This document shows, in pieces, positions 47,746 through 58,079 of a stretch of DNA of 64,000 bases (positions are counted from its first letter, which is position 1; each line of letters opens with the position of its first letter). The stretch spans positions 1 through 64,000 of the forward strand of contig NZ_CP021138.1 in NCBI RefSeq assembly GCF_002162035.1, read 5' to 3'. Position numbers and translations under genes: made by a program. The notes below the pieces were generated by a model, which saw nothing but the letters and a program-made list of their open reading frames with translations, was not told where the DNA came from and did no database searches. This stretch comes from Sulfuriferula sp. AH1 (lineage in GTDB: Bacteria > Pseudomonadota > Gammaproteobacteria > Burkholderiales > Sulfuriferulaceae).

Positions 47746-49146
47746 TCATTCCGCCGCCAGCCCCAGCTCCTGAATCTTTCGGGTCAGGGTATTGCGCCCC
47801 AGTCCCAGCAGATTCGCTGCCTCGATACGGCGTCCGCCGGTGTGCTTGAGCGCGATGTTGATCAGGGTCTTTTCAAAATCCTGAGTCAGGCCTTCGATAA
47901 TCCCCACTTCGCCGCGATTCAATGCCGCATCCGCCGTATGGGCCAGGGCCTGCAACCAGTCGCCGCTGACCTGTTCAGAGGGGCTGGCATTCAGTATCTC
48001 GGGCGGCAGGTCGGACACATCCACATTGTTGCCCGGCGCCATCACGGTGAGCCAATGGCAGACATTCTCCAGCTGGCGCACGTTGCCGCTCCAGGCAAAC
48101 TGGCTCAGATGCCTGATCGCTGCTTCGGACAGCTTCTTGGCTTCGACCCCCTGTTCCTGTGCGCTCTTCTGCAGAAAATGCTTTGCCAGCAGCGGAATGT
48201 CTTCGCTGCGTTCGCGCAGTGCAGGCAGGCGCAAGCGGATCACATTCAGCCGGTGATACAAGTCTTCACGGAACAGACCCTCCTTCACCCGCGTTTCCAG
48301 ATCCTGATGCGTCGCTGCGATGACGCGCACATTGACCTTGATCGGCTGATGTCCGCCGACACGGTAAAACTGGCCGTCTGCCAGCACGCGGAGCAGGCGC
48401 GTCTGTAATTCGGCCGGCATGTCGCCTATTTCATCCAGAAACAGCGTACCGCCGTCAGCCTGTTCGAAGCGCCCGCGGCGCTGCACCGCCGCGCCGGTAA
48501 AAGCGCCGCGCTCGTGGCCGAACAATTCGGATTCCAGCAGATCCTTGGGGATCGCTGCGGTATTCAATGCGATAAACGGCTTGCTGGCGCGCGGACTGTG
48601 GCGATGCAATGCCGAGGCGACCAGTTCCTTGCCGGTACCGGATTCGCCGGTAATCAGTACCGTGGTGTGCGATTGCGACAGGCGGCCGATGGCGCGGAAA
48701 ACTTCCTGCATCGCCGGGGCCTGCCCCAGTATCTCGGGTACGCCTTCCACCTGCACTGCGGCAGCAGCCTCATCCACCCGCATGCTTTCATCAACGGCAC
48801 GACGGATCAGCTCGATGGCGTGATCGACGTCAAACGGCTTGGGCAGATATTCGAATGCACCGCCCTGAAATGCCGCTACAGCGGATTCCAGATCGGAATA
48901 GGCCGTCATGATGATCACCGGCAATTTGGGAAAACGCGCCTTTAACTGCTGCAGCAGATCCAGCCCGGAACCACCCGGCATGTGGATATCGCTGACCACC
49001 ACTTGCGGCATGCCGTGTTCCAGCGCCGCTTCGACTTCCGGCACGGAAGTAAAGCTGACGAAGTCTATGCCCTCGCGCTGCAAGGCCTTCTCAAATACCC
49101 ATCGAATGGAGCGGTCGTCATCAATAATCCAAACTGGTTTCATCAT
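47746..49146 (-). CDS. ntrC: Nitrogen regulation response regulator NtrC
   Basis: Sigma-54 enhancer-binding protein activated by NtrB phosphorylation under nitrogen limitation. The 466 residues have a receiver domain with phospho-acceptor D53 (VVSDIHMPGGSGLD), an AAA+ domain with ITGESGTGKELVASAL near 168 and the GAFTGA loop near 218, and a C-terminal Fis helix-turn-helix (GRRIEAANLLGLGRNTLTRKI). It is 10 bases downstream of ntrB. It probably acts at the NtrC-type sites before glnA. Confidence 0.96.
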   Translation of the reverse strand: MMKPVWIIDDDRSIRWVFEKALQREGIDFVSFTSVPEVEAALEHGMPQVVVSDIHMPGGSGLDLLQQLKARFPKLPVIIMTAYSDLESAVAAFQGGAFEYLPKPFDVDHAIELIRRAVDESMRVDEAAAAVQVEGVPEILGQAPAMQEVFRAIGRLSQSHTTVLITGESGTGKELVASALHRHSPRASKPFIALNTAAIPKDLLESELFGHERGAFTGAAVQRRGRFEQADGGTLFLDEIGDMPAELQTRLLRVLADGQFYRVGGHQPIKVNVRVIAATHQDLETRVKEGLFREDLYHRLNVIRLRLPALRERSEDIPLLAKHFLQKSAQEQGVEAKKLSEAAIRHLSQFAWSGNVRQLENVCHWLTVMAPGNNVDVSDLPPEILNASPSEQVSGDWLQALAHTADAALNRGEVGIIEGLTQDFEKTLINIALKHTGGRRIEAANLLGLGRNTLTRKIQELGLAAE

Positions 49147-49156
49147 GATATTTCCG

Positions 49157-50215
49157 TCATGTATATGCAGGAAGCTGGCCTAACGGCAGCAATAAGGTAA
49201 AACAGGTACGCCCCGGCTGGCTTTCCACTTCTATGGTGCCATGGTGCTGATGCACGAAGGTCTGGGCCAGCGTCAATCCTAGTCCGCTGCCACCTTCGCG
49301 CGCAGAGACCAGCGGGAAGAAAATACGGTCGCGCACCGATTCGGGAATGCCGGGACCATTATCGATAATCTGGATTTGAGCCGCTAACGGGTAGCGCTTC
49401 ATCGCCAGGGTCACCTGCCGCGCGATCCGTGTGCGCAAACATATTTCACCCTGCCCATGCAATGCCTGCACCGCATTGCGCACAATGTTGAGAACCACCT
49501 GAATCAGCTGTTCACGGTCCCCCACAATATCGGGAATGCTGGTGTCGTAGTCACGGCGGATAATCAGGCCTTTCGGCGTTTCAGCCAGCGTGACGCTGCG
49601 CACCCGCTCCAGCACTTCATGAATGTTCAGCGCATTGATCTGTGGCAGGCGATGCGGCGTCAGCAGTCTGTCCATCAACGACTGCAGGCGGTCGGATTCC
49701 TGAATGATGACCTGGGTATATTCACGGGTCTCGGTAGATAATTCATGCTCGAGCAATTGCGCTGCGCCGCGAATACCGCCCAGCGGATTCTTGATTTCGT
49801 GCGCCAGATTGCGCACCAGCTCACGATTAGCCTGTTGTTGCAACAGCATATGCTCGTCGCGCGCGATTTTCAATTGCTGATCCATCGCGTGAAATTCGAG
49901 CATGAATGCCGCAGCAGAACCTTCAACCGGCGTAAAGGTGGCGCTCACCTGTAACGCGATGTCGCCAACCTGGACATGCAATTCATGCTCGGTGAAACTG
50001 GCGTTATGCGCGACCGCGTAATCCAGCGCAGCATTAAGCTGGGCTGGCTGGCGGAAAATCTCGTTGAGCGGCAAGCCTTTGACTTGCACTGCGCTCAACC
50101 CCAGCAAATTCTCCGCGGCCGGGTTGATATAACTCACGCAGCGATGCTCATCCAGTGCCATCACGGCTGTCGCCAACCACTCCAAGCCTGCGAAATAAGG
50201 ATTCATCTGTTCCAT
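49157..50215 (-). CDS. ntrB: Nitrogen regulation sensor kinase NtrB
   Basis: Cytoplasmic histidine kinase and phosphatase controlled by PII, partner of NtrC. The N-terminal PAS domain (LLGLSAVQVKGLPLNEIFRQ) precedes the phospho-acceptor H-box LAHEIKNPLGGIRGAAQLLE near 137, the N-box NIVRNAVQALHGQ near 248 and the ATP-binding IDNGPGIPESVRDRI near 287. From ATG 50215 it has 352 residues; a GTG at 50251 would add 12 and is less likely. It forms an operon with ntrC. Confidence 0.95.
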   Translation of the reverse strand: MEQMNPYFAGLEWLATAVMALDEHRCVSYINPAAENLLGLSAVQVKGLPLNEIFRQPAQLNAALDYAVAHNASFTEHELHVQVGDIALQVSATFTPVEGSAAAFMLEFHAMDQQLKIARDEHMLLQQQANRELVRNLAHEIKNPLGGIRGAAQLLEHELSTETREYTQVIIQESDRLQSLMDRLLTPHRLPQINALNIHEVLERVRSVTLAETPKGLIIRRDYDTSIPDIVGDREQLIQVVLNIVRNAVQALHGQGEICLRTRIARQVTLAMKRYPLAAQIQIIDNGPGIPESVRDRIFFPLVSAREGGSGLGLTLAQTFVHQHHGTIEVESQPGRTCFTLLLPLGQLPAYT

Positions 50216-50330
50216 GCCATGCACTACGAGGGATAAAATGAAACGATGCACCGAAATAGGACGTTACTATCGTTTAATATACAATTCAATTCATAGTAAG
50301 CAAATAGTAAGCCAGATACGCTAGCTGATG

Positions 50331-50807
50331 TTATTTGACGCTGCTTAGTTCTTTCCTGAGCGCATTAATATTGTCCCGGTGCAATTTGATGTTGCTATCC
50401 AGCCTCTCGGTGCGCGTTATGTAGCCTGGACTGGTGGCCTTTTCACCGGGGCGCAGCACTTCGCCATCCTTCTTTGCCGTCACGGCATCTGACAAGGCCT
50501 GTTCTTCGACATGCAGTTCGTCTTCCAGCACATTGCGCCGCACGTTATCCCGCTTGCGCTGAATATCACTATTCACACGCGGGAAATTAAGTGGCGTCGT
50601 ACTCACAGATTCGTTTTTGCGCGCTGGATTACCGTTATTCGCATTACGCGTTATCGGTGTAGCTACCGGCCCAAGATCCAGGCGTTTGGCGCCTTTGACC
50701 GGCCGATCGGTATAAGTCACCTGGCCTGAGGCATCAATGTGTTTATAAATATCGGCATGTGCAGGCACGGCCAAGCATAAACCCAATACCAAAATCGATA
50801 ATTTCAT
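50331..50807 (-). CDS. DUF4124 domain protein, exported
   Basis: 158-residue protein with a signal peptide (MKLSILVLGLCLAVPAHA) and the DUF4124 core DIYKHIDASGQVTYTDRPVKG directly after it. The rest is polar, with a coiled-coil-like part (SDIQRKRDNVRRNVLEDEL). These periplasmic proteins are often encoded next to glnA and ntrBC in proteobacteria, as here, but their role is not established. Confidence 0.9.
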   Translation of the reverse strand: MKLSILVLGLCLAVPAHADIYKHIDASGQVTYTDRPVKGAKRLDLGPVATPITRNANNGNPARKNESVSTTPLNFPRVNSDIQRKRDNVRRNVLEDELHVEEQALSDAVTAKKDGEVLRPGEKATSPGYITRTERLDSNIKLHRDNINALRKELSSVK

Positions 50808-50874
50808 TTGTGAACCATATCAGAATGATAGCCCGAGTTTAGGGCAAGCCCAATGGGGTTGCAAGCCCATAAAA

Positions 50875-50898
50875 AAAGGGGCGGAAATCCGCCCCTTT
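50875..50898 (-). terminator. Rho-independent terminator of glnA
   Basis: GGGGCGG and CCGCCCC form the core stem, extended by A-T pairs, with a run of seven A on the plus strand at 50871-50877 that gives a U-run in the leftward transcript. It lies just after the glnA stop. Confidence 0.9.
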
Positions 50899-50915
50899 CA
50901 GTTCGCTGTTGAATC

Positions 50916-52325
50916 TTACAGCGAGTAATACATTTCAAACTCAACCGGATGGGTGGTCATCCGGAAGCGGGTGACTTCTTCCATCTTCAGTTCGATATAA
51001 GCATCGATCATTTCGTTGGAGAACACACCGCCGCGGGTCAAAAACTCGCGGTCTGCATCCAGAGCCTCGAGCGCCATTTCCAGAGAGTGGCAAACTTTAG
51101 GAATCTTTGCTTCTTCTTCAGGCGGCAAATCATACAGATTCTTGTCCGCGGCATCGCCAGGATGAATCTTGTTCTGGATACCGTCCAGACCAGCCATCAT
51201 CAAGGCGGTGAAAGCCAGGTATGGGTTAGCGGAAGGATCCGGGAAACGCACTTCGATACGACGGCCTTTTTCGCTGGCAACGTGCGGAATACGAATCGAT
51301 GCGGAACGGTTTTTAGCCGAGTAAGCCAACATCACTGGCGCTTCAAAGCCTGGCACCAGTCGCTTGTAGGAGTTGGTGCCCGGATTGGTGATCGCATTCA
51401 GCGCCTTGGCGTGCTTGATGATGCCGCCGATGTAATACAGCGCTGTTTCGGACAGGCCGGCATAACCATTGCCTGCAAACAGGTTTTTGCCATCTTTCCA
51501 GATCGACTGATGCACGTGCATGCCGGAACCGTTATCGCCAACAATAGGCTTGGGCATGAAGGTCGCGGTCTTGCCATAAGCATGAGCGACATTGTGCACC
51601 ACGTATTTCAAAGTCTGGGTCCAGTCAGCACGCTTGACCAGGGTGCTGAACAAGGTACCGATTTCACATTGACCAGCGGTTGCCACTTCATGGTGATGCA
51701 CTTCAACTGGCACACCCATGTCTTCCAGCGCCAGGCACATTGCCGAACGGATGTCATGCAGGCTATCGACGGGAGGAACCGGGAAATAGCCGCCTTTTAC
51801 ACCGGGACGATGACCCATGTTGCCGCCTTCGTATTTCTCATCCGAGCTCCAGGCTGCTTCTTCGGAATTGATTTTGACCGAAGTACCGGACATGTCGGTT
51901 TTCCAGCTTACGGAATCAAACACGAAGAATTCTGGTTCAGGACCAAAATAGGCGGTATCACCGATACCGGTGGATTTAAGGTAAGCTTCGCCGCGTTTGG
52001 CGATGGAGCGCGGGTCGCGATCATAACCTTTCATATCGGAAGGCTCGATTACGTCGCAAGTCAGAATCAGAGTGGACTCATCCATGAACGGATCCATGCG
52101 GGCGCTTTCAGCATCCGGCATCAGGATCATGTCTGAAGCCTGAATGCCCTTCCAGCCAGCGATGGAAGAACCATCAAAAGCATGGCCATCGGTAAATTTG
52201 TCATTGGTGAACTGCTTAACAGGCACAGTCACATGCTGTTCCTTACCGCGGGTATCGGTAAAACGAAAATCAACGAATTTGACATCGTTGTCTTTAACCA
52301 TTTGCATTACGTCGGCGACCGCCAT
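50916..52325 (-). CDS. glnA: Glutamine synthetase, type I
   Basis: ATP-dependent ammonium assimilation to glutamine. From ATG 52325 the protein has 469 residues, the GSI length. It shows the beta-grasp [16 protein letters not shown] near 47, the ATP-binding [16 protein letters not shown] near 258 and [10 protein letters not shown] near 340. The adenylylation loop NLYDLPPEE near 397 marks the regulated GSI-beta class. A sigma-54 promoter and NtrC-type sites lie upstream, and a terminator follows. Confidence 0.97.
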   Translation of the reverse strand: MAVADVMQMVKDNDVKFVDFRFTDTRGKEQHVTVPVKQFTNDKFTDGHAFDGSSIAGWKGIQASDMILMPDAESARMDPFMDESTLILTCDVIEPSDMKGYDRDPRSIAKRGEAYLKSTGIGDTAYFGPEPEFFVFDSVSWKTDMSGTSVKINSEEAAWSSDEKYEGGNMGHRPGVKGGYFPVPPVDSLHDIRSAMCLALEDMGVPVEVHHHEVATAGQCEIGTLFSTLVKRADWTQTLKYVVHNVAHAYGKTATFMPKPIVGDNGSGMHVHQSIWKDGKNLFAGNGYAGLSETALYYIGGIIKHAKALNAITNPGTNSYKRLVPGFEAPVMLAYSAKNRSASIRIPHVASEKGRRIEVRFPDPSANPYLAFTALMMAGLDGIQNKIHPGDAADKNLYDLPPEEEAKIPKVCHSLEMALEALDADREFLTRGGVFSNEMIDAYIELKMEEVTRFRMTTHPVEFEMYYSL

Positions 52326-52388
52326 CAAGTTCTCCTAACTAAAAAGTACGTGCAGAATTAAATCAAAATTATATTATTCGCCTAATCA

Positions 52389-52404
52389 AGCATGATATAT
52401 GCCA
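52389..52404 (-). promoter_or_regulatory. Predicted sigma-54 promoter of glnA
   Basis: The minus strand reads TGGCATATATCATGCT with exact GG-N10-GC spacing, about 65 bases upstream of the glnA start. Confidence 0.75.
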
Positions 52405-52514
52405 GGATCAAGCTTAACCCGGGTATTCATATATTTCATGATTATGCTTGTTTAAGTTGCCACGTGTAAAGGGTATCCATCAATAAACCTATTTGGTGCA
52501 TAATTTTAATATAC

Positions 52515-52529
52515 GCACCAAAATGGTGC
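52515..52529. promoter_or_regulatory. NtrC-type enhancer site 1 upstream of glnA
   Basis: GCACCAAAATGGTGC is a perfect palindrome matching the NtrC consensus GCACC-N3-GGTGC, about 110 bases upstream of the -24 element. A half-site TGGTGCA lies at 52494-52500. Confidence 0.8.
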
Positions 52530-52543
52530 TTATATTAAAATAA

Positions 52544-52560
52544 TGCACCAATATTGTGCA
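52544..52560. promoter_or_regulatory. NtrC-type enhancer site 2 upstream of glnA
   Basis: TGCACCAATATTGTGCA is a near-perfect match, 30 bases from site 1 (about three helical turns), the usual paired arrangement for NtrC oligomers. Confidence 0.75.
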
Positions 52561-52637
52561 TAATCTGTCTGTGGCTACCAAAGTTATAAACACCATCTAT
52601 ACTAAATTGACCACCCGGATTAAAACGGAGCGACAAA

Positions 52638-53090
52638 ATGCCTACTCTTAATAATATTTTGCATACGGCTCAAGAGCGAGCAGATGCAGCCAATCTGCCC
52701 TATGCCGGCGCGCTCACTCCAACTGAAGCCTATTATCTTAGCCAGCATGCTCCGGGAGCGATATTGGTTGATGTGCGCAGCCAGGCCGAACGCGATCTGG
52801 TCGGCACGATTGAACAGGCTGTCACGGTAGAATGGCAGACCTATCCGGGCTGGCAACCCAATCCCTATTTCATTACGCAACTCAAGGCGGCCGTCGACCC
52901 GGAAGCGCTGGTTATGTTTTTCTGCCGGAGCGGCAACCGCTCCAGCCAGGCTGCAGTAGCCGCCTACAGAGCAGGCTATAGCGAAGCCTATAATGTGCTG
53001 GAAGGCTTGGAAGGCGATAAAAACGATCTCGGACAGCGCGGACATAAAAACGGCTGGAAATTTGCAGGTTTGCCCTGGCAGCAGAAATAA
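52638..53090 (+). CDS. Rhodanese-domain protein
   Basis: Single rhodanese domain of 150 residues. The persulfide-forming active loop is CRSGNRS with C96, and GAILVDVRSQAERDLVGTIE near 40 is the characteristic CH2A-like block. It probably moves sulfane sulfur in the cytoplasm; no signal peptide is present. It is divergent from glnA, so the NtrC sites lie between both, but it has no clear sigma-54 element of its own. Confidence 0.9.
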   Translation: MPTLNNILHTAQERADAANLPYAGALTPTEAYYLSQHAPGAILVDVRSQAERDLVGTIEQAVTVEWQTYPGWQPNPYFITQLKAAVDPEALVMFFCRSGNRSSQAAVAAYRAGYSEAYNVLEGLEGDKNDLGQRGHKNGWKFAGLPWQQK

Positions 53091-53147
53091 AGGCATAGCC
53101 CGGTTTTTGCAGTAGAATTCCATTTTTTAGCATGAACATGACTTCCT

Positions 53148-53963
53148 GTGACTGACCGCTATGCAGTAATCGGCAATCCCATTGCCCACTCCAAATCGCC
53201 GTTCATACATACTGCGTTTGCCCAACAAACCGCACAAGATATCACCTACGAGCGCCTGCTCGCGCCGCTGGACGGCTTCGCCGTCACCTTGCAGCAATTT
53301 CAGGATGCAGGCGGATGCGGCGTCAATATCACCGTCCCGTTTAAAGAAGAAGCCTGGCAACTCGCCGACAAATTCACTGCACGGGCGCGGCTTGCGCGCG
53401 CAGCCAACACATTGATGTTTACCGAATACGGCATCCTCGCTGACAATACCGACGGCGCGGGCCTGGTCACTGACATCCGGCAAAATCTGGGCTATGCATT
53501 GGCTCATCGGCGCATTCTGGTAATGGGCGCGGGTGGGGCCGCTCGCGGCGTCATCGCGCCGCTGCTGGCTGAACTGCCTGCATTTGTGGTAATAGCCAAC
53601 CGCACCGTCAGCCGGGCAATTGAACTCCAGCGACAATTTTCGCCTTATGGCGTGGTAGAAGCCTGCGATTACGATGCATTGAAGAACATGCAATTCGATT
53701 GCGTCATCAACGCCACTTCGGCCAGCCTGTCTGGCGAGCTGGCGCCCCTGCCAGCCGATGTGTTCGCTTCCGGCAGCCTTGCCTACGACATGATGTACGG
53801 CACCGAACCCACTCTCTTCCTGCGTTTTGCCGCTGCTCATGGCGCCGGCCGCTGTGCCGACGGCCTCGGCATGCTCGTCGAACAGGCCGCCGTGGCTTTC
53901 GAGCTGTGGCGCGGTATACGCCCCGACACCCGCTCCGTCATTGCCGAATTGCGCTCATTATGA
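53148..53963 (+). CDS. aroE: Shikimate 5-dehydrogenase
   Basis: NADPH-dependent step of aromatic amino acid synthesis. The 271 residues start at GTG 53148 with [20 protein letters not shown], the substrate-binding block. [11 protein letters not shown] near 63 has the catalytic lysine, and the nucleotide motif [15 protein letters not shown] is near 126. Its stop overlaps the mtgA start by four bases, an arrangement common in betaproteobacteria. Confidence 0.96.
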   Translation: MTDRYAVIGNPIAHSKSPFIHTAFAQQTAQDITYERLLAPLDGFAVTLQQFQDAGGCGVNITVPFKEEAWQLADKFTARARLARAANTLMFTEYGILADNTDGAGLVTDIRQNLGYALAHRRILVMGAGGAARGVIAPLLAELPAFVVIANRTVSRAIELQRQFSPYGVVEACDYDALKNMQFDCVINATSASLSGELAPLPADVFASGSLAYDMMYGTEPTLFLRFAAAHGAGRCADGLGMLVEQAAVAFELWRGIRPDTRSVIAELRSL

Positions 53964-54652
53964 TTTTAAAATTAATACGCCGCGGGGTTTTCGCCCTGCT
54001 GGCCGTTATTGTGCTCTATCAATTCTGGCTGTTCGTCCATGTCTGGTGGTGGGTAGATCACAATCCGGCAAACAGCGCATTCATGGACGAGCGCCTGAAT
54101 ATCCTCCAGCAAAAAAATCCGGATGCGCAACTGCGCTTCAAGTGGGTGCCTTATAACCGGATTTCCGGCAATCTCAAACGCGCGCTGATTGCCGCCGAAG
54201 ATGCCAAATTTTTAAGCCATGACGGCTTCGACTGGGAAGGCATGCAAAGTGCCGCCGAGAAAAACCTGAAAAAGGGCAAGATCGTCGCCGGCGGGTCGAC
54301 CATAAGCCAGCAACTGGCGAAAAACCTGTTCCTGTCCGGACAACGCACACCGTGGCGCAAGGGGGAAGAAGCCATCATCACGATCATGCTCGAGCAAATG
54401 ATGAGCAAGCGCCGCATCCTGGAAATCTACATGAACGTGATTGAGTGGGGCAACGGCGTATTCGGCGCGCAGGCCGCATCGTACTATTATTATCGCACCT
54501 CGCCCGCCAACCTGTCCGCCAGCCAGGCTGCCAAACTCGCGGCCATGGTGCCCAACCCGCGCTATTACGACACTCACCGCAATGCGCGCGGCTTGCTGCA
54601 TCGCGCCGCAATCATACAGGCGCGCATGAATCAGGTTACCGCACCGAGATGA
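53960..54652 (+). CDS. mtgA: Monofunctional peptidoglycan glycosyltransferase
   Basis: Polymerises lipid II into glycan strands. The 230 residues start at ATG 53960 inside the aroE end, with one N-terminal membrane anchor (about 8-30), then the GT51 motifs [18 protein letters not shown] near 73 with the catalytic glutamate, [20 protein letters not shown] near 103 and [19 protein letters not shown] near 152. No transpeptidase domain follows. Confidence 0.96.
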   Translation: MILKLIRRGVFALLAVIVLYQFWLFVHVWWWVDHNPANSAFMDERLNILQQKNPDAQLRFKWVPYNRISGNLKRALIAAEDAKFLSHDGFDWEGMQSAAEKNLKKGKIVAGGSTISQQLAKNLFLSGQRTPWRKGEEAIITIMLEQMMSKRRILEIYMNVIEWGNGVFGAQAASYYYYRTSPANLSASQAAKLAAMVPNPRYYDTHRNARGLLHRAAIIQARMNQVTAPR

Positions 54653-54699
54653 AAATCCTTGACCCCACTTCCTTTTTGGAGTTTAATAGCGGGCTTCGT

Positions 54700-54775
54700 G
54701 GCTGGGTAGCTCAGTTGGTAGAGCAGCGGATTGAAAATCCGCGTGTCACAGGTTCGATTCCCGTCCCAGCCACCA
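54700..54775 (+). tRNA. tRNA-Phe (GAA)
   Basis: A 76-base cloverleaf with acceptor GGCTGGG/CCCAGCC, D-arm TAGCTCAGTTGGTAGAGC, anticodon GAA at 54733-54735 in loop TTGAAAA, T-loop GGTTCGATTCC and an encoded CCA at 54773-54775. It is followed by its own terminator. Confidence 0.97.
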
Positions 54776-54784
54776 AATAAACCA

Positions 54785-54811
54785 GGCTTTCAGCGATGAA
54801 AGCCTTTTTTA
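54785..54811 (+). terminator. Terminator after tRNA-Phe
   Basis: GGCTTTCA and TGAAAGCC pair around GCGA, followed by TTTTTT. Confidence 0.9.
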
Positions 54812-54821
54812 TTGCCTGCCG

Positions 54822-55196
54822 TTAACGGCCTAACAGTATCAGACCCCATACCACGCATACATTCAGCAACGACACCAGCACGGCGGCGCTACCCATATCC
54901 TTGGCACGCTTGATGAGATGATGATGCTCGAACGAAATACGGTCAACCGCAGCTTCCACCGCAGAGTTAAGCAGCTCCACGATCAATACCAGCAGCACCG
55001 ACGCGATCATCAATGCCCGCCCAACCGCACTCGGCTCCAGAAAAATTGCCAGCGGAATCAAAATCACCGCCAGCAGCATCTCCTGGCGAAACGCATCCTC
55101 ATGGCGCAAGGCCGCTTTCATGCCATCTATCGAATAGAATAAAGCGTTAAGCACCCGCTTGGGGCCGGTTTTACCTTTGAACGGAGATTCTTGCAC
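54822..55196 (-). CDS. dgkA: Diacylglycerol kinase
   Basis: Small inner-membrane kinase recycling diacylglycerol to phosphatidate. The 124 residues carry three hydrophobic segments (about 43-60, 64-80, 103-122). The catalytic stretch VLIVELLNSAVEAAVDRIS with the glutamate near 75-80 is present, and the N-terminal amphipathic part (GMKAALRHEDAFRQEM) fits the family. It is convergent with the tRNA-Phe gene. Confidence 0.95.
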   Translation of the reverse strand: MQESPFKGKTGPKRVLNALFYSIDGMKAALRHEDAFRQEMLLAVILIPLAIFLEPSAVGRALMIASVLLVLIVELLNSAVEAAVDRISFEHHHLIKRAKDMGSAAVLVSLLNVCVVWGLILLGR

Positions 55197-55320
55197 AGTG
55201 AACTACCTCAAAAATTTGAGCATAGCCGAGGCCGGCCCGGTTTGAATAGCCATTACAGATGAAGTTTTTGCGTCAGATTGATGACAATACGACAAAAATA
55301 CGGTGCGAACCTAAGGCGGG

Positions 55321-55397
55321 TGGTGGTGATGGGCGGAATCGAACCGCCGACCTATGGGTTATGAATCCATCGCTCTAACCGTCTGAGCTACATCACC
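55321..55397 (-). tRNA. tRNA-Met (CAT)
   Basis: A 77-base cloverleaf on the minus strand: acceptor GGTGATG/CATCACC, D-arm GTAGCTCAGACGGTTAGAGC, anticodon CAT in loop TTCATAA, T-arm GGCGGTTCGATTCCGCC and encoded CCA. The last anticodon-stem pair is A-C rather than Watson-Crick. Acceptor and D-arm suggest elongator Met, although Ile2 (modified CAT) cannot be excluded. Confidence 0.93.
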
Positions 55398-55561
55398 AAC
55401 ATGATACGAAGCCCGGTATTATCCTGGTTAAGCATACGAACTGTCAAGATAACAATTATCGTCCCGCCAACAATATTGAGCCAACACCTTGCGCAGACAG
55501 ATATTTTACTGGATAATAATGTCCTTTCTGCGTACACGCCGCAGCACCTTAGGAAAAAATC

Positions 55562-55765
55562 ATGAAAACTGATATTCACCCAAAATATGAAGACATCAAT
55601 GTCACTTGCAGCTGTGGCAATAAATTTGTCACCCGCTCAACCATGATCAAAGATCTGCACGTTGAAGTTTGCTCGGAATGCCACCCATTCTATACCGGCA
55701 AGCAGAAGATCGTTGATACCGCTGGTCGCGTTGAGAAATTCCGTCAGAAATACGGCATGAAATAA
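55562..55765 (+). CDS. rpmE: 50S ribosomal protein L31
   Basis: 67-residue zinc-containing L31: [20 protein letters not shown], with C16, C18, C37 and C40 as zinc ligands ([14 protein letters not shown]). The presence of all four cysteines marks the zinc form. A single gene with its own strong terminator 26 bases downstream. Confidence 0.97.
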   Translation: MKTDIHPKYEDINVTCSCGNKFVTRSTMIKDLHVEVCSECHPFYTGKQKIVDTAGRVEKFRQKYGMK

Positions 55766-55790
55766 TATTTCATCCGAATTGAGACAGCGA

Positions 55791-55820
55791 AAAGGCAGCC
55801 ATGGCTGCCTTTTTTATTTT
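55791..55820 (+). terminator. Terminator of rpmE
   Basis: AAGGCAGCC and GGCTGCCTT form a palindromic stem followed by a T-rich run. Confidence 0.9.
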
Positions 55821-55865
55821 TTGGAGTAAAATCGGCTGTCACGTTTTAATTATACTAGGCGCTTC

Positions 55866-57508
55866 GTGTCCAATTTATTCGCAATTCGTCCCTATCGCTT
55901 CGTTCCCAGCCTGCTGACAGTGGTGCTGTGTCTGGCCTGGCTGCTGCCGGGCCTCATCGGGCATGAACCATGGAAAGGCGATGAAGCGGAAACCATGGGA
56001 TTGATACACAGCGTATTATCCGGCGCACCGACTGCAATCCCTACCTTGGCCGGCGAACCCTGGCTGGGGCACCGCCATTATACAGCCTGATCGGGGCAGC
56101 ATTTGCCGAGATGTTTTCTACCTGGCTGCCTGCGCACGATGGCGCACGCCTGGCTGGCGGCTTCTTTATCCTGATCACATTATTTTTTACCGGTTTTGCC
56201 GGGCGCGAATTATACGGCAGCGAGCATGGTCGTTTGACGGCGCTTGTGCTCATAGGCAGCGTCGGATTATGGGTGCGCGCGCATGAGTCCATTCCGCAGA
56301 CAGCATTATTAGCTGGCGTAGCCATGGTAGGTTATGGTGCCGCCCTAGCGGTGCGGCGCGCTTATGTCGGCGGTGCGCTCGCCGGTACCGGACTCGGCAT
56401 CAGCTTCATGAGCATAGGTGTCGCCGAAACGCTCGCATTGGGCATGACCTTGCTTGCGTTACCGATATTCAGCCCCTCCTGGCGACAAAGAAGCACGCTT
56501 AAAGCTGCGGCCATGACTGTGCTGTTTGCCGCGCCCTGGCTGCTGATCTGGCCGCTGGCGTTATATCAGTCGGCCCCGGGCTTGCTGGCCGATTGGTGGC
56601 ACAGCCAGATACAGGCGCGTTTCGTATTCTGGTCAACACCCCCGGGCATGGGCACGCTGTATTACTTCAAATTCTTGCCCTGGTTCGCGTGGCCGGCATG
56701 GCCGCTGGCATTATGGACCGTATGGCGCGCACGACGCGGACAGCTGACCTCGCCCGGCATCGTATTGCCGATGGCAATGTGGCTGAGCCTGACTGCCGTG
56801 TTAAGTTTCACTACCGAATCCAGTCCCGACCAGGGCTTGCCACTATTGCTCCCGCTTGCCTGGCTGGCTGCGGGTAGTACCTACACCCTGCGCCGGGGAG
56901 CTGCCAACGCGCTGTACTGGTTTGCGATCATGACCTTCGCCGTAGTCGCAGCGACGGCATGGGTGTACTGGAGCGCGCTGGATCTGGGCATACCGACGAA
57001 ACTAGCGCATCATCTGGACGATATCCAGCCTGGTTATCAAGGTGAATTTCATCCTTTCATGGTCAGCATGGCGGTATTGTATTGTGTGGGCTGGGCGCTA
57101 TTGGTGCTGCGCCTGCAGCGCTCGCCGCAACGCCCGCTGATTGTATGGGCGGCCGGCATGACGCTGGCGTGGGGGCTGGCAGCCAGCCTGTTCGAGCGCC
57201 CCATGGACGAACGCATGAGTTACGAGGCCGTGATGAAATCGATGCGACCACATTTGCCGGCAACCGCCTGCATTGCCAGTCGCGGCGTATCGGATGGCGC
57301 GCGGGCGATGCTCGATTACTATCTGGGCGTACAGACTCTGCGTGAGGAAAACACGACCGCCACCACTTGCCCCTTCCTGCTGGTGGAAGACCATAGCGAA
57401 ACCGCCACTTTGCCCAAGCTGCACGGCTGGCGCATCAAATGGAGCGGCAATCGCCCCGGCAACCGTACGGAACGCTATATCCTGTACCGCCGGCTAAAGC
57501 ATGGTTAG
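55866..57508 (+). pseudogene. ArnT-like membrane glycosyltransferase (GT-C), frameshifted as sequenced
   Basis: Polytopic glycosyltransferase that would transfer a lipid-linked sugar at the outer face of the inner membrane. The first part (GTG 55866) has a membrane helix and the GT-C motif GHEPWKGDEAETMGLIHSV with the catalytic DE, then breaks at a G-run at 56066-56069. One more G would continue as APPLYSLIGAAFAEMF. The second part, in another frame from about 56070, has roughly ten hydrophobic segments and a soluble C-terminal domain. Joined length is about 547 residues, as in the family. The stop overlaps mobA by eight bases, so they form an operon. Confidence 0.85.
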
Positions 57509-58079
57509 CGGCGTCATTCTGGCTGGTGGCGAATCGCGCCGTATGGGCGGGCTCGACAAAGGCCTGCTCATGTTCGACGGCCAGCCGCTAATACAACACG
57601 TGATCCAGCGTATTGCCTCGCAAGTGAATGAATTGCTCATTAACGCCAATCGGCATCCGGCCGCTTATGCCGCATTCGGCTATCCGGTCGTGCGCGATGA
57701 CGGCACCGATTTTCTGGGGCCGTTAGCGGGCATGCTGGCCGGATTAAAAGCAGCGCAGCATGAATGGGTGCTCACCGTACCGTGCGACACTCCATTCCTG
57801 CCCGCGGATCTTGTCAGCCGGCTGTCTCTGGCAGCGACTGCCGAGGTCGACATAGTAGTCGCCAGCGCAGCACGGATACACGCAACCGTCATGCTGTGCC
57901 GCCGCAGTCTGGCGCCGAATCTGGCCAACGCGCTGGCTCAGGATGAACGCAAAGTACAGCACTGGCAGGCATTGCAACGACGTGCATTCGTTGAATTTGC
58001 CGACGAATCGGCCTTTGCCAATCTCAACACGCCGCAACAACTGGCAGGAGCAGGACACGATGGACAGCACCCCGACTGA
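57501..58079 (+). CDS. mobA: Molybdenum cofactor guanylyltransferase
   Basis: Attaches GMP to molybdopterin to give the guanine dinucleotide cofactor. The 192 residues have [19 protein letters not shown] near 5 (nucleotide loop), [19 protein letters not shown] near 65 and [12 protein letters not shown] near 93 with the metal-binding aspartate. It overlaps the glycosyltransferase end and the copA start. It serves molybdenum oxidoreductases, not nitrogenase, whose cofactor is made by Nif proteins. Confidence 0.95.
   Translation: MVSGVILAGGESRRMGGLDKGLLMFDGQPLIQHVIQRIASQVNELLINANRHPAAYAAFGYPVVRDDGTDFLGPLAGMLAGLKAAQHEWVLTVPCDTPFLPADLVSRLSLAATAEVDIVVASAARIHATVMLCRRSLAPNLANALAQDERKVQHWQALQRRAFVEFADESAFANLNTPQQLAGAGHDGQHPD

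Noticed and set aside
50949-52136. Plus-strand reading frame of 395 codons across glnA
   Set aside because: Shadow of glutamine synthetase; no motif of its own and no ribosome site.
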